From Planktosalinus sp963977065 (lineage in GTDB: Bacteria > Bacteroidota > Bacteroidia > Flavobacteriales > Flavobacteriaceae), in assembly GCA_963977065.1 (NCBI GenBank), contig CAXBNF010000008.1, positions 40,832 through 104,831 of the forward strand: a stretch of DNA of 64,000 bases, read 5' to 3'. The notes beneath the pieces are model-generated. The model was not told where the DNA came from, did no database searches, and saw only the letters and a program-made list of their open reading frames with translations. The position numbers and the translations under genes were made by a program. Below are positions 17,586-26,500 of this stretch, piece after piece. Within the stretch, counting starts at the first letter, position 1; each line of letters begins with the position of its first letter.

Positions 17586-18101
17586 TTAAATTCCATCAAT
17601 TTCTTTTCTCAACTCTTTCAAAGCACTGTAAATACGCTTTTCGACAGCTTTTTTGGAAATATTCAGAATTTTGGCAATTTCTTTATGTTTTTTCCCCTCT
17701 ACCCGATTTAGTAAAAAAGCAACCCTTTTATCTTCTGTTAATTTTGAAAGTGCATCCTGATATTTTTTTAAATATTCTGCTTCTTCTAAAAGAAATTGAG
17801 GATTTTCATTGTTCACTTCTCTATTTGAAGATTGTACATATTTTAATTTTACTTTTTCATGTTTAATCTCATTGAGAGTGGTATTGTTTGCAACAGAGAA
17901 AAGAAATGCTTTAGCTTTTTCCGGTAAAATTTTCCCGCAATTCTCCCATAACTTTAAAAACGCCTCTTGAACTTTGTCTTTTGGTTTAAAACGCTCACCA
18001 TATTTATAATAAATAAAATCGTGTAAATCTTTTGCAACAGTTTTATGTATCGTTGCAAAAACATTTTCGTCACAAACGGAATCAAATAGATTCTTTTTCA
18101 T
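17586..18101 (-). CDS. ECF RNA polymerase sigma factor (FecI-like)
   Basis: A 171-residue sigma-70 family ECF factor with region 2 (HDFIYYKYGERFKPKDKVQEAFLKLW) and region 4 (LSKLTEDKRVAFLLNRVEGKKHKEIAKIL, then SKKAVEKRIYSALKELR), the helix-turn-helix that reads the -35-like element. It heads the operon sigma / FecR / TonB receptor and is divergent from the fasciclin gene, with 227 bp between the two start codons. Its presumed target is its own operon's receptor gene. Shorter than primary sigma factors and lacking regions 1 and 3, as expected. Confidence 0.95.
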   Translation of the reverse strand: MKKNLFDSVCDENVFATIHKTVAKDLHDFIYYKYGERFKPKDKVQEAFLKLWENCGKILPEKAKAFLFSVANNTTLNEIKHEKVKLKYVQSSNREVNNENPQFLLEEAEYLKKYQDALSKLTEDKRVAFLLNRVEGKKHKEIAKILNISKKAVEKRIYSALKELRKEIDGI

Positions 18102-18328
18102 TGAATTTTGTTAATTAAACTTTAAAAACAGATGCGATTTGCGTTTTATTGATTTTTGTAAAAGTATAAAAATATAATAGCCTTAAGTATTGTATTTCTT
18201 GAAATTTATAAAAACAAGAACTCAATTTATAAATTTCATCTATGTTAAATAAATACTAAACTAAAAATTAAGAGTAGGATTTTATGTTTAACAATTGTCA
18301 TATTTGCGTAAACAAAAAAAATACAACT

Positions 18329-20158
18329 ATGAAAAAACTTAATCAAATTTTTGCAATCATTTGCGTTGCTTTGCTTTTTGCATCCTGCTCAAATGATGAC
18401 GATGGTGGAACGCCAACACCTGAAGGTGTAACAATCTCAGATTTTGTTGCATCCAATGAAGATTACTCTTCACTAGCCGCTGCTCTCGATGCAGCTGGAC
18501 TAACTGCCACACTTGCCGGACAAGGAGAATTTACTGTATTTGCTCCAAACAACGCAGCATTTTCAGCTTTTTTAAGTGACAATGGTTTTGCCGCTTTGGG
18601 CGATGTTCCAGTCGATGTTTTGAGAGAGATATTACTGAATCACGTCATTACCGGAACAAATCTCTCAAGTGACTTAACCACGGGATACATCACTTCTTTA
18701 GGAACAGGGGCAAGTTCGTCTGAAAATTTAAGCCTATTTATTAACACATCATCTGGTGTTGAAATTAATGGTGTTTCTGAAGTTACCCAAGCTGATATAG
18801 CTGTTGATAATGGAGTGATTCACGCTGTAGATGCAGTAATAGGAATTCCTAATATTACAACTCAGGCTCTGGCTAATCCACAATTTTCGATTTTAGTTGA
18901 CGCATTAATTGCCGCTAGTGATTCAAATACTAACTATGTTGATTTACTCTCAGGAACAGCAGCTTCACCTTTCACAGTGTTTGCTCCCACAAATGATTCG
19001 TTTACTGCTTTATTAGCTGCTTTGGGGTTAAGTTCTTTAAATGATATTCCTCAAGATTTATTACAAATTGTTCTTAATTATCACGTAATTGCAGGAGCAA
19101 ATGTGCGTGCAGAAGATTTGGTAAATGGAGGAATAGCAACGACATTTCAGGGTGAAAATTTAACCTTTGATTTAACTGGAGGCGCTAAAATAATAGATGC
19201 TACTGGAGCACCTTCCAATATTATCGTAACTAATGTGCAAACAGGTAATGGCGTAATTCACGCAATAGATAAAGTATTATTGCCACAAGCAGCTATTGAT
19301 ATTGTTGACCCAACAATTACAGGGCTTGCCATGATGACTCCAGATTTATCAATACTAGCAGAAGCTCTTCAAATAACAGGTTTGGATACAGTACTCAACG
19401 ACAGAAATGCAGAATTTACTGTTTTTGCTCCAACTAACGAGGCGTTTAACAACTTTCTAGGAGGTGCATCTATCAATGATGTTCCAGTTGATGCATTAAC
19501 GCAGGTAATATTGAACCATGCGCTAACAGGCACATTTTTATCAACCGTTTTAACAACTTCTTATACAACTACTCTAGCTACATTTGGTGGTACAGACAAC
19601 AATTTAAGTCTTTACATCAACACAGATAGCGGCGTTACTCTAAATGGAGTATCAAATGTAGCTGTTGCAGATATACCTGCGGCAAATGGTGTTGTACACG
19701 TTGTAGATGCCGTTATTGACTTACCCACAGTGGTTACTTTTGCGGTAGCAGACCCCACTTTTAGCAATCTTGTTGCTGCATTGACGCGACCTGATCAGCC
19801 TGATTTTGTAAGCGTCCTTTCAACTCAAAACGGAACAAGCCCGGCACCATTTACAGTATTTGCTCCCACAGATACAGCATTTGGTGACTTACTCGTGGAG
19901 CTGGGTGTTGGTGGACTGGGTGATATTGATGGACCCACATTAACAGCAGTTTTAAATATGCATGTCATTGCAGAAGCCAATGTTAGAGCTGAAGACCTCG
20001 TTGATGGAACTGTAACAACACTGGGCGGTGACATAACGATTGATGCCACTAACGCAACAATCACAGACCCCAATGGTCGCTTAAGTAATATTATTGTTGT
20101 GAATGTTCAAGCAGCAAATGGTGTAATTCACGCCATAGATAAGGTAATACTACCATAA
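18329..20158 (+). CDS. four-domain fasciclin (FAS1) lipoprotein
   Basis: From the ATG at 18329 the protein is 609 residues, beginning with a lipoprotein signal ending LLFASC; the in-frame ATG at 18284 would add 15 residues without a signal and a CATATTTG -7-like box overlaps it. Four FAS1 domains follow, each with the H1 motif (EFTVFAPNNAAFSAFL, PFTVFAPTNDSFTALL, EFTVFAPTNEAFNNFL, PFTVFAPTDTAFGDLL) and the closing NGVIHAVDAVI/VLL H2 motif. Domains 1 and 3, and 2 and 4, resemble each other most, suggesting duplication of a two-domain unit. FAS1 proteins mediate adhesion; surface exposure is inferred. A strong terminator follows 33 bp after the stop. Confidence 0.93.
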   Translation: MKKLNQIFAIICVALLFASCSNDDDGGTPTPEGVTISDFVASNEDYSSLAAALDAAGLTATLAGQGEFTVFAPNNAAFSAFLSDNGFAALGDVPVDVLREILLNHVITGTNLSSDLTTGYITSLGTGASSSENLSLFINTSSGVEINGVSEVTQADIAVDNGVIHAVDAVIGIPNITTQALANPQFSILVDALIAASDSNTNYVDLLSGTAASPFTVFAPTNDSFTALLAALGLSSLNDIPQDLLQIVLNYHVIAGANVRAEDLVNGGIATTFQGENLTFDLTGGAKIIDATGAPSNIIVTNVQTGNGVIHAIDKVLLPQAAIDIVDPTITGLAMMTPDLSILAEALQITGLDTVLNDRNAEFTVFAPTNEAFNNFLGGASINDVPVDALTQVILNHALTGTFLSTVLTTSYTTTLATFGGTDNNLSLYINTDSGVTLNGVSNVAVADIPAANGVVHVVDAVIDLPTVVTFAVADPTFSNLVAALTRPDQPDFVSVLSTQNGTSPAPFTVFAPTDTAFGDLLVELGVGGLGDIDGPTLTAVLNMHVIAEANVRAEDLVDGTVTTLGGDITIDATNATITDPNGRLSNIIVVNVQAANGVIHAIDKVILP

Positions 20159-20190
20159 TTTGGTTTTATTAAATTTTAGTTAATTTGTAA

Positions 20191-20220
20191 AAGGCTGTCT
20201 CAAAAAGACAGCCTTTTTTT
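20191..20220 (+). terminator. Rho-independent terminator after the fasciclin gene
   Basis: A perfect 10-bp stem AAGGCTGTCT / AGACAGCCTT with a 5-nt loop (CAAAA) followed by an uninterrupted run of T. Confidence 0.95.
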
Positions 20221-20245
20221 AATAAAATTATTCCTAAAATCCATC

Positions 20246-20276
20246 TTTGATACTCAACAACATATCCTTATCTTTG
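20246..20276 (+). promoter_or_regulatory. Promoter of ffh
   Basis: TTTG at 20246-20249 and exact TATCTTTG at 20269-20276, separated by 19 nt. The start codon at 20302 follows 25 nt later. Confidence 0.85.
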
Positions 20277-20301
20277 TACTCCTTAAAATGAAGTAAATAC
20301 T

Positions 20302-21630
20302 ATGTTTGATAACCTAAGTGAAAAGTTAGATAAAGCCCTTCACGTTCTTAAAGGACACGGAAGCATCACCGAAGTTAACGTTGCTGAAACACTCAAAGAA
20401 GTAAGGCGAGCACTACTCGATGCCGACGTAAACTTTAAGATTGCTAAGGAATTCACCAATACCGTAAAAGAAAAAGCACTGGGTCAAAATGTTTTAACAA
20501 CACTACAGCCCGGGCAACTCATGGTAAAGCTCGTTAAAGACGAACTAACCGAACTGATGGGAGGCGATGCAGAAGGAATCAACCTGAGTGGGAATCCCAC
20601 AGTTATTTTAATGTCTGGTCTTCAAGGTAGTGGTAAAACAACCTTTTCAGGAAAACTAGCCAACTATCTGAAGTCAAAAAAATCTAAAAAACCACTTTTG
20701 GTCGCTTGTGACGTGTATCGTCCGGCGGCAATCAATCAGTTGCACGTTGTAGGTGATCAGATTGGCGTTGAGGTTTTCAGTGATGAAGGAAATAAAAACC
20801 CGGTGCAAATAGCAAAAAATGCCATTGCACATGCTAAGCAAAATGGATTTAATGTGGTTATTATTGATACCGCCGGGCGACTCGCTGTTGATGAAGAAAT
20901 GATGACCGAGATATCAAACGTTCATAAAGCTGTGAATCCTCAGGAAACCCTTTTTGTTGTAGATGCAATGACCGGTCAGGATGCTGTAAATACCGCTAAG
21001 GCATTTAATGAAAGATTGAACTTTGATGGTGTAATTCTCACAAAACTGGATGGGGATACCCGAGGAGGTGCAGCCATTTCAATCAAGAGTGTTGTCAATA
21101 AACCCATTAAGTTTATTGGTACGGGAGAGAAAATGGATGCCATTGATGTATTCTATCCAAACCGTATGGCCGATAGAATCCTGGGAATGGGTGATGTGGT
21201 TTCACTTGTTGAAAGAGCTCAAGAGCAATATGATGAAGAGGAGGCACGAAAAATTCAAAAGAAAATTGCCAAAAATCAATTTGGATTTGATGACTTTTTA
21301 AGCCAGATTCAACAAATCAAAAAAATGGGAAGTATGAAAGACCTCGTCGGGATGATTCCCGGTGCCGGTAAAGCTTTAAAAGATGTCGATATTGATGATG
21401 ATTCTTTTAAAGGTATTGAGGCTATTATTCATTCTATGACTCCTGAAGAAAGATCAACTCCAACTATTATTAATACAAATAGAAAAAAACGAATTGCAAA
21501 AGGAAGCGGAACCTCAGTTCAGGAAGTCAATCAATTGATGAAGCAGTTTAACCAAATGAGCAAAATGATGAAAATGATGCAAGGTGGTGGCGGTAAAAAG
21601 ATGATGCAAATGATGGGCAAAATGCGATAG
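20302..21630 (+). CDS. ffh: signal recognition particle protein Ffh
   Basis: A 442-residue SRP54 homologue of normal length. N domain residues 1 to about 88; G domain with GLQGSGKTTFSGKLA (G1), DVYRPAAINQL, IIDTAGRLAVDEE (G3), LTKLDGDTRGGAA (G4) and FIGTGEKMDAID; then the methionine-rich M domain (about 300-442) ending MMKMMQGGGGKKMMQMMG, which binds signal peptides and 4.5S RNA. It delivers nascent inner-membrane and secreted proteins to FtsY (9189). It has its own promoter. Downstream, 30 bp after the stop, begins the left inverted repeat of the GxxExxY element. Confidence 0.98.
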   Translation: MFDNLSEKLDKALHVLKGHGSITEVNVAETLKEVRRALLDADVNFKIAKEFTNTVKEKALGQNVLTTLQPGQLMVKLVKDELTELMGGDAEGINLSGNPTVILMSGLQGSGKTTFSGKLANYLKSKKSKKPLLVACDVYRPAAINQLHVVGDQIGVEVFSDEGNKNPVQIAKNAIAHAKQNGFNVVIIDTAGRLAVDEEMMTEISNVHKAVNPQETLFVVDAMTGQDAVNTAKAFNERLNFDGVILTKLDGDTRGGAAISIKSVVNKPIKFIGTGEKMDAIDVFYPNRMADRILGMGDVVSLVERAQEQYDEEEARKIQKKIAKNQFGFDDFLSQIQQIKKMGSMKDLVGMIPGAGKALKDVDIDDDSFKGIEAIIHSMTPEERSTPTIINTNRKKRIAKGSGTSVQEVNQLMKQFNQMSKMMKMMQGGGGKKMMQMMGKMR

Positions 21631-21660
21631 TTATAAAGATTTTAGTCTTTTAAAAAAAGA

Positions 21661-22165
21661 AGCCACTAATGCACTAATAATTTTCTATTCGTGTGGCATC
21701 TAAATATAGATTATGCCAGATCTTATTCTTAAAAAAGAAAGTTATTCACTTCTAGGTGTTTTATTTGATGTTCATAATCAACTAGGGTCTGGTTTTTCAG
21801 AAATTGTTTACAAAGATGCTCTTGAGTACGAATTTAACGCCTTAAACATTCCTTTTGAAAGGGAGAAAGAATATAAAGTAAAATATAAAGATGTAGTTTT
21901 AAAACACAAGTTTTATGCTGATTTTGTTGTCTTTGAAAAAATAATCCTTGAAGTAAAATCTTGTGAAACATTTACAGATTCTCATATCGCTCAATGTATA
22001 AATTATTTAAAGATTTCAAACAATAAATTAGCTTTATTAGTAAACTTTAAACAGGACAAATTAGATTATAGAAGAATAGTTTTATGAACTTCCTAAACTC
22101 CAACTTTTGGAAGTTTTTGAAAGTGAAAAGCTAAAACAAAGAAAATCATTTGTGCATTCGTGGCA
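21661..22165. mobile_element. Candidate mobile unit: GxxExxY gene between 25-bp inverted repeats
   Basis: Bases 21661-21685 and 22141-22165 are inverted repeats matching at 21 of 25 positions (core GTGCATT-GTGGC). The only gene between them is the GxxExxY ORF. A further direct relative of the right arm, ATTCGTGTGGCATC, lies just inside the left arm at 21688-21701. No transposase is present and no target duplication was recognised. Confidence 0.55.
21713..22087 (+). CDS. GxxExxY family protein
   Basis: A 124-residue protein of the GxxExxY family (nuclease-like fold suspected, function unknown). The name-giving motif reads GSGFSEIVYKDALEYEF (residues about 24-40); FYADFVVFEKIILEVKS is the D...E-x-K arrangement of PD-(D/E)XK-like nucleases and is conserved in this family; it ends in KLDYRRIVL. 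The gene appears intact. It is flanked by inverted repeats (21661-21685, 22141-22165) between the housekeeping genes ffh and folD, so it is probably an insertion at this locus. Whether the protein acts on the repeats is a guess; the nuclease assignment is inference. Confidence 0.85.
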   Translation: MPDLILKKESYSLLGVLFDVHNQLGSGFSEIVYKDALEYEFNALNIPFEREKEYKVKYKDVVLKHKFYADFVVFEKIILEVKSCETFTDSHIAQCINYLKISNNKLALLVNFKQDKLDYRRIVL

Positions 22166-22272
22166 AATTCTTAAGTACTTAAATTAAATGATATTGCTAG
22201 AGTATCTACAAACAACAATACAATAATATAATTGATAACACTTTTGATAATAATTTATAAAATTTCCTCAAA

Positions 22273-23157
22273 ATGACAATCCTCGACGGCAGAAAAGTAT
22301 CAAACGACATTAAAAATGAAATCGCATCAGAAGTTGATCAAATGAGAGCTCGAGGCGAAAAAGTGCCTCATCTGGCTGCCGTAATCGTAGGAAATGATGG
22401 AGCAAGTTTGACCTATGTTGCCAGCAAGGTAAAAGCTTGTGAGCGTGTGGGTTTTGAATCTACAATGGTGAGGCTTCCTCACACAACCAGTGAACTGGAA
22501 TTACTTCAAAAAATCAAAGAACTCAACTCAAATGAATCTATAGATGGTTTTATAATTCAATTACCACTTCCTCCACAAATAAATACACAAAAAGTGTTGA
22601 TGACTGTTGACCCCTCAAAAGACGTAGATGGCTTTCACCCTGAAAATTTTGGGAAAATGGCACTGGATATGAGCACTTTTATACCTGCAACTCCCTTTGG
22701 TATTTTGGAGCTTTTGGAACGTTATAAAGTTGAAACCAATGGAAAACATACCGTTGTAATCGGTAGAAGTCATATTGTGGGCAGACCCATGAGTATTCTT
22801 ATGGGTAGAAAAGGTTGGCCGGGCAACTCAACAGTTACACTTACTCACAGCCATACAAAAAACATTGAAGAAATCACCGTTCAAGCAGATATAATCATTT
22901 CTGCACTGGGAGTGCCCAACTTTTTAAAAGCAGAAATGGTTAAAGACGGAGCAGTCATCATTGATGTTGGTATCACAAGAGTTCCAGATGAAAATCATCC
23001 CAAAGGCTATGTCATTACTGGAGACGTTGATTTTGAAAACGTAAGTAAAAAAGCATCTTTTATAACACCTGTTCCCGGAGGAGTAGGGCCTATGACAATC
23101 GCGATGTTGTTAAAGAATACCTTGATTGCTAGAGAACAAAGAAACAATAAAGATTAA
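22273..23157 (+). CDS. folD: bifunctional methylenetetrahydrofolate dehydrogenase/cyclohydrolase FolD
   Basis: A 294-residue FolD of normal length. YVASKVKACERVGF carries the catalytic Tyr/Lys pair; LPLPPQI, VDPSKDVDGFHPENFG and the PATPFGILELL segment bind folate; VVIGRSHIVGRPMSILM is the NADP-binding loop; TPVPGGVGPMTIAML closes the protein. It interconverts 5,10-methylene-, 5,10-methenyl- and 10-formyl-tetrahydrofolate, feeding purine synthesis (compare purL at 46068). It is convergent with the AI-2E transporter gene, only 13 bp apart, with no obvious terminator between. Confidence 0.98.
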   Translation: MTILDGRKVSNDIKNEIASEVDQMRARGEKVPHLAAVIVGNDGASLTYVASKVKACERVGFESTMVRLPHTTSELELLQKIKELNSNESIDGFIIQLPLPPQINTQKVLMTVDPSKDVDGFHPENFGKMALDMSTFIPATPFGILELLERYKVETNGKHTVVIGRSHIVGRPMSILMGRKGWPGNSTVTLTHSHTKNIEEITVQADIIISALGVPNFLKAEMVKDGAVIIDVGITRVPDENHPKGYVITGDVDFENVSKKASFITPVPGGVGPMTIAMLLKNTLIAREQRNNKD

Positions 23158-23170
23158 ATCAATTATCCTT

Positions 23171-24178
23171 TTACCTTACGACAAATTCTTCCTTGTAAAT
23201 TCTTAGCACTACCAAAAACAAACTAATCAATAAAGGACCAAAGATGAGTCCTATAAATCCAAAAAGTGGAACACCAATAATCACCCCAATTAGGGTTATA
23301 AGCGGATGAATGTTTGCAAGTTTTTTTTGAACGATCATTCTAAATAAATTATCTGTGCTGCCTACAACTACAATTCCATAAATAAGAATTCCAATGGCTT
23401 CAAAATTTTGACCGGTTGAAAATAAAATAATTACAACAGGTATAATGCCAATTGCTGTTCCAATGAAAGGGATCATAGACCCAACGGCTGTGATGACAAA
23501 CCAAAACCAGGGATTGGGAACTCCAAAAATGAAAAAACCAAGCAATGCCACGAGTCCTTGAATGATAGCAATTAAAGGAATCCCAATTGCATTTGATTTT
23601 ACAACACTGTTAACTTCTTTACCAATAACACTTATGTTTTCAGGGCGCATTGGGAAATAAGTGTAAATAGACTCGATAAATTCCTTTCTATGAACGAGCA
23701 TATAATAAAGTAAAAAATACATAATACTTAGCGCAATAAATATATTAAAGGTACTTCCCAATAGATTTTGAATATTATTTGAAATCCAGTCTGCTGTTTC
23801 CTGAGAATCAAACGAACTGAGGAATTCAATATTAAATTGATTTTCGATTACTGAAAAATTTTCCTTAACCATTGAAATAAGTGATTCAAGTCTATTCAAC
23901 GCATTTTTAACTTTATTTGATAACATTAGTACGACCAGACCAACAGGAATCAAAATGCCAACAAATGAAATAAACATAATCAATCCGGCTGCAAGTGACG
24001 GGTTCCATTTCTTTTTTACGAGGTTCGCCATAAAATTCTTTGAGAGAATATAGAGTGTTATTGCACCCAGAAGTCCGCTGAGATAGGGAGCTAATTCTAA
24101 AAAAATCAACAATCCCAGTATCACTATTAATAAAAGTGTAAACACTTGCCTGATAATATCTTGGTGAATTCGTTGCAT
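23171..24178 (-). CDS. AI-2E family transporter (PerM/TqsA-like)
   Basis: A 335-residue inner-membrane protein with 7-8 predicted hydrophobic segments (two near residues 13-45, one at 62-85, then from about 150 onward) and the family features PWFWFVITAVGSMIPFIGTAIG and GVIIGVPLFGFIGLIFGPLL near the C-terminus. Members export small molecules, including autoinducer-2 in E. coli TqsA, or act as Na+/H+ antiporters; the substrate here is unknown. It starts 2 bp after the methyltransferase stop, so the two are one transcript. Confidence 0.92.
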   Translation of the reverse strand: MQRIHQDIIRQVFTLLLIVILGLLIFLELAPYLSGLLGAITLYILSKNFMANLVKKKWNPSLAAGLIMFISFVGILIPVGLVVLMLSNKVKNALNRLESLISMVKENFSVIENQFNIEFLSSFDSQETADWISNNIQNLLGSTFNIFIALSIMYFLLYYMLVHRKEFIESIYTYFPMRPENISVIGKEVNSVVKSNAIGIPLIAIIQGLVALLGFFIFGVPNPWFWFVITAVGSMIPFIGTAIGIIPVVIILFSTGQNFEAIGILIYGIVVVGSTDNLFRMIVQKKLANIHPLITLIGVIIGVPLFGFIGLIFGPLLISLFLVVLRIYKEEFVVR

Positions 24179-24180
24179 AG

Positions 24181-25794
24181 TTATTTAAGCATTAAATAAT
24201 GAATACTAACTGTAGCTAACTCAGAATCAGGGTATTTTGTGAAGTTTTTCTTGATGCTTTTCAACCCTATTTCTTTAATAACTTTTAAAAACACATCCAG
24301 TTCAACGATGTATTGGTCAGAAAAACCATGTGTGGCATCATAAGCAGTGACAGCCGTTTTTCCAATATTTTTTGCTGCAATTTCAGGAGCTAACGTATGA
24401 AGTTCTATAAGGAGTAACCCAAATTTATTGATATAGGGCTCCCATTTCATAAAATGCTCTTTTAAATTGAGTTCAACTTCTTTGTTTGAAAGTTTTTTTC
24501 CGCGAAAGGCAAATGCACCTGTTGATGTTGAATTGTTTTTAGAAATTTTTTCTTTGGGTTCAGACCACATTCTGTTATGGTCTAAAAAGGTTCTTACGTT
24601 GAGTAAATCATTTAAGTGAATGGCATAATCCTCAAAAATATCTTTCTCTAGTTGTTCCGGTTTTCCAATATCTCCCCAAATCACTTTGGCCCATATATCT
24701 GCATTTACAAGGTTTGCTCTAGTTACTTTTAATGCTTCTTTATTATAATCTGCTCCCACCAAAAACAGCGGATAATCTTCCAGCATGGTGCCTCTTAATG
24801 TGCGTTGTTCAATCACATCAAAAAGGTGAATTAAAAAGGCGCCGTTTCCACAGCCCATATCGAGAATTCCTTTGGGCTGTTCTTCTATGGGCTTGTTGAA
24901 AATTTCAATAACAATATCATCTATTTGCCTGAAGTATGCAGTATGAGCACCCCCGCTTCCCCAAACATTCATCACGCGATCTACGTGAATTTCTGCTTTG
25001 TTTTTTGATGTATCCCTCAACGAAGAATAATCACCAAACAATAAGTCTTCTATGTTGTTAAAAGTTGGAATGTATGAAACGGTAACACCATATGCACTGG
25101 CTCTTTTGGCAAAAAACAATCCCTTTTCAGTAAACCTGTATGTATTTTCTTTTTTGGTAAACCATTGCAGATGGGTGTAAAAGTCAAGAATTTTACTAAA
25201 ACTTTCAGGGTCTTCATGATATTCACCAGCTCTGAATGAGGCCTCCATAAAGTATTTATGAAAAAAACCATTCATCGCCAATGCAACTGTCAAAGGGCCA
25301 CAAATAGCTCCTTCAATATGTTTTTTTATTTGGTTTTGAATCTCCGGGTCTTTTGATTTGATTGATTCAAAATATTTTGGGTTTTGAAAATCTTCAAGTA
25401 TTTTTTGAATTTTATAAAAATCTGCCGGATTTGATTTTCTGGGATGAAACGTTCTTGAAAGCTCTAAAAAATCTACGGCCATTTTATAATATTCAAACAA
25501 ACTAAAAGCAACTTCACTTTTTTTATTAATAGAAACAGACACTTCATTTGTAAAATTATCAACCCGATAGTCAATCCATCCCTGAGAGGCTAACAATCGC
25601 AGAGCAACATTTAAATAGCCGTTATTGGCTTGATTCGATTTACAGAGGTGCTTGAGAGTTGTTGATTTAATTGATAAGAGTTCTTTGGTGACCTCCTTAT
25701 TATAAAATTGATATGCAACCGGCGCAACCGCAATGCCGTCTAAATGTCTAAAAAGCTCTTCGCGAAAGGCTGTTTTTTCCTGATTAGTTAACAT
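24181..25794 (-). CDS. large class I SAM-dependent methyltransferase with N-terminal helical/winged-helix region
   Basis: A 537-residue protein. The SAM-binding motif I is GILDMGCGNGAFLIHLF (about residues 302-318), followed by LVGADYNKEAL (motif II acidic) and the later WEPYINKFGLLLIELHTL. The N-terminal half resembles a winged-helix dimerisation region (TTLKHLCKSNQANNGYLNVALRLLASQGWIDY), an arrangement seen in O-methyltransferases and in some polyketide-associated methyltransferases. The substrate is unknown and no biosynthetic genes are adjacent; only the AI-2E transporter is co-transcribed. A TTG-N22-TATATTTA element upstream could be its promoter. Confidence 0.8.
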   Translation of the reverse strand: MLTNQEKTAFREELFRHLDGIAVAPVAYQFYNKEVTKELLSIKSTTLKHLCKSNQANNGYLNVALRLLASQGWIDYRVDNFTNEVSVSINKKSEVAFSLFEYYKMAVDFLELSRTFHPRKSNPADFYKIQKILEDFQNPKYFESIKSKDPEIQNQIKKHIEGAICGPLTVALAMNGFFHKYFMEASFRAGEYHEDPESFSKILDFYTHLQWFTKKENTYRFTEKGLFFAKRASAYGVTVSYIPTFNNIEDLLFGDYSSLRDTSKNKAEIHVDRVMNVWGSGGAHTAYFRQIDDIVIEIFNKPIEEQPKGILDMGCGNGAFLIHLFDVIEQRTLRGTMLEDYPLFLVGADYNKEALKVTRANLVNADIWAKVIWGDIGKPEQLEKDIFEDYAIHLNDLLNVRTFLDHNRMWSEPKEKISKNNSTSTGAFAFRGKKLSNKEVELNLKEHFMKWEPYINKFGLLLIELHTLAPEIAAKNIGKTAVTAYDATHGFSDQYIVELDVFLKVIKEIGLKSIKKNFTKYPDSELATVSIHYLMLK

Positions 25795-25860
25795 TTTTAT
25801 TATAGCTTGTTGTAAATATACAATTAAGTTAGTTGAATCTTACAACTTTTAAAAACCAAA

Positions 25861-25894
25861 AAATCCTTTCAGAGATTTCTAAAAGGATTTTTTT
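25861..25894 (-). terminator. Rho-independent terminator after the small lipoprotein gene
   Basis: A 9-bp perfect stem (AAATCCTTT / AAAGGATTT, 25861-25869 and 25882-25890) with a 12-nt loop. On the minus strand it is followed by a T tract, so it terminates the lipoprotein transcript; T residues on the plus strand also allow bidirectional use. Confidence 0.8.
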
Positions 25895-25912
25895 AAAACA
25901 ACAGTGAATTTG

Positions 25913-26473
25913 TTATTCTTTTTCTTCCCAGTCTAACATAAAAAATTTGAATTTAGTTTGATCGGGAATATCAGATTCTTGAATTTTAATTCCAGGTTCA
26001 GTGAGGGAAGCCGGCAAATTACTCTTGTCAATCGTGATATAAACATCTGTTTCTGCAAGAGATACAATAACTGAACTCATGGTGTTTAATATCGAACTAA
26101 TGGTATAATTCTCTTTGACGTCTTTAAAAGTGCTGTTTAAATGAATCCCTTTTTCAGTTTTGTATCGTTCATCAAACAGTTGAATGTGAGTAATTTTAGA
26201 TTCGGGGTCCTGTCCACTTTTTGGCGTAAGCAGAAGTAGTTTTTCGCCTCCTTTTTCATAAATTTCAATCTGCTCAGATTTTGAAAAAAGATTTGAATCG
26301 GCTCCCAATTTTACAATAGAATCCTGCGCAAAAATGGAGTCAAGTTGATTTACTTTAATTTCTTTGGTCAAATGGCCAATGGCATCTGCTGTGATTAAAA
26401 ATGGGTCTTTATCTTTAGAACAGCTAGCAAAGAATAAACTTATAATACTAAAAGCAATGAATGTGTTTTTCAT
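25913..26473 (-). CDS. hypothetical lipoprotein
   Basis: A 186-residue protein with a lipoprotein signal ending FFASC (Cys18). The rest contains short alternating strands and loops with no domain I can recognise (LLLTPKSGQDPESKITHIQLF, GIHLNSTFKDVKENYTISSIL). The pattern of a repeated query phrase, IHLNSTFKDVKENYTI, resembles small periplasmic beta-rich proteins, but no function is proposed. It follows the HerA-like ATPase gene by 27 bp in the same direction and precedes a terminator, so it may be the second gene of a two-gene operon. Confidence 0.75.
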   Translation of the reverse strand: MKNTFIAFSIISLFFASCSKDKDPFLITADAIGHLTKEIKVNQLDSIFAQDSIVKLGADSNLFSKSEQIEIYEKGGEKLLLLTPKSGQDPESKITHIQLFDERYKTEKGIHLNSTFKDVKENYTISSILNTMSSVIVSLAETDVYITIDKSNLPASLTEPGIKIQESDIPDQTKFKFFMLDWEEKE

Positions 26474-26500
26474 AAAAAGGGTGATTAATTTTTAATGGTT

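Noticed and set aside
9189..21630. ffh and ftsY as a duplicated pair
   Set aside because: They are the two distinct SRP GTPases; FtsY has no M domain and Ffh does.
24181..25794. Methyltransferase as part of a polyketide cluster
   Set aside because: No synthase, carrier-protein or tailoring genes are nearby; only the transporter and housekeeping genes flank it.
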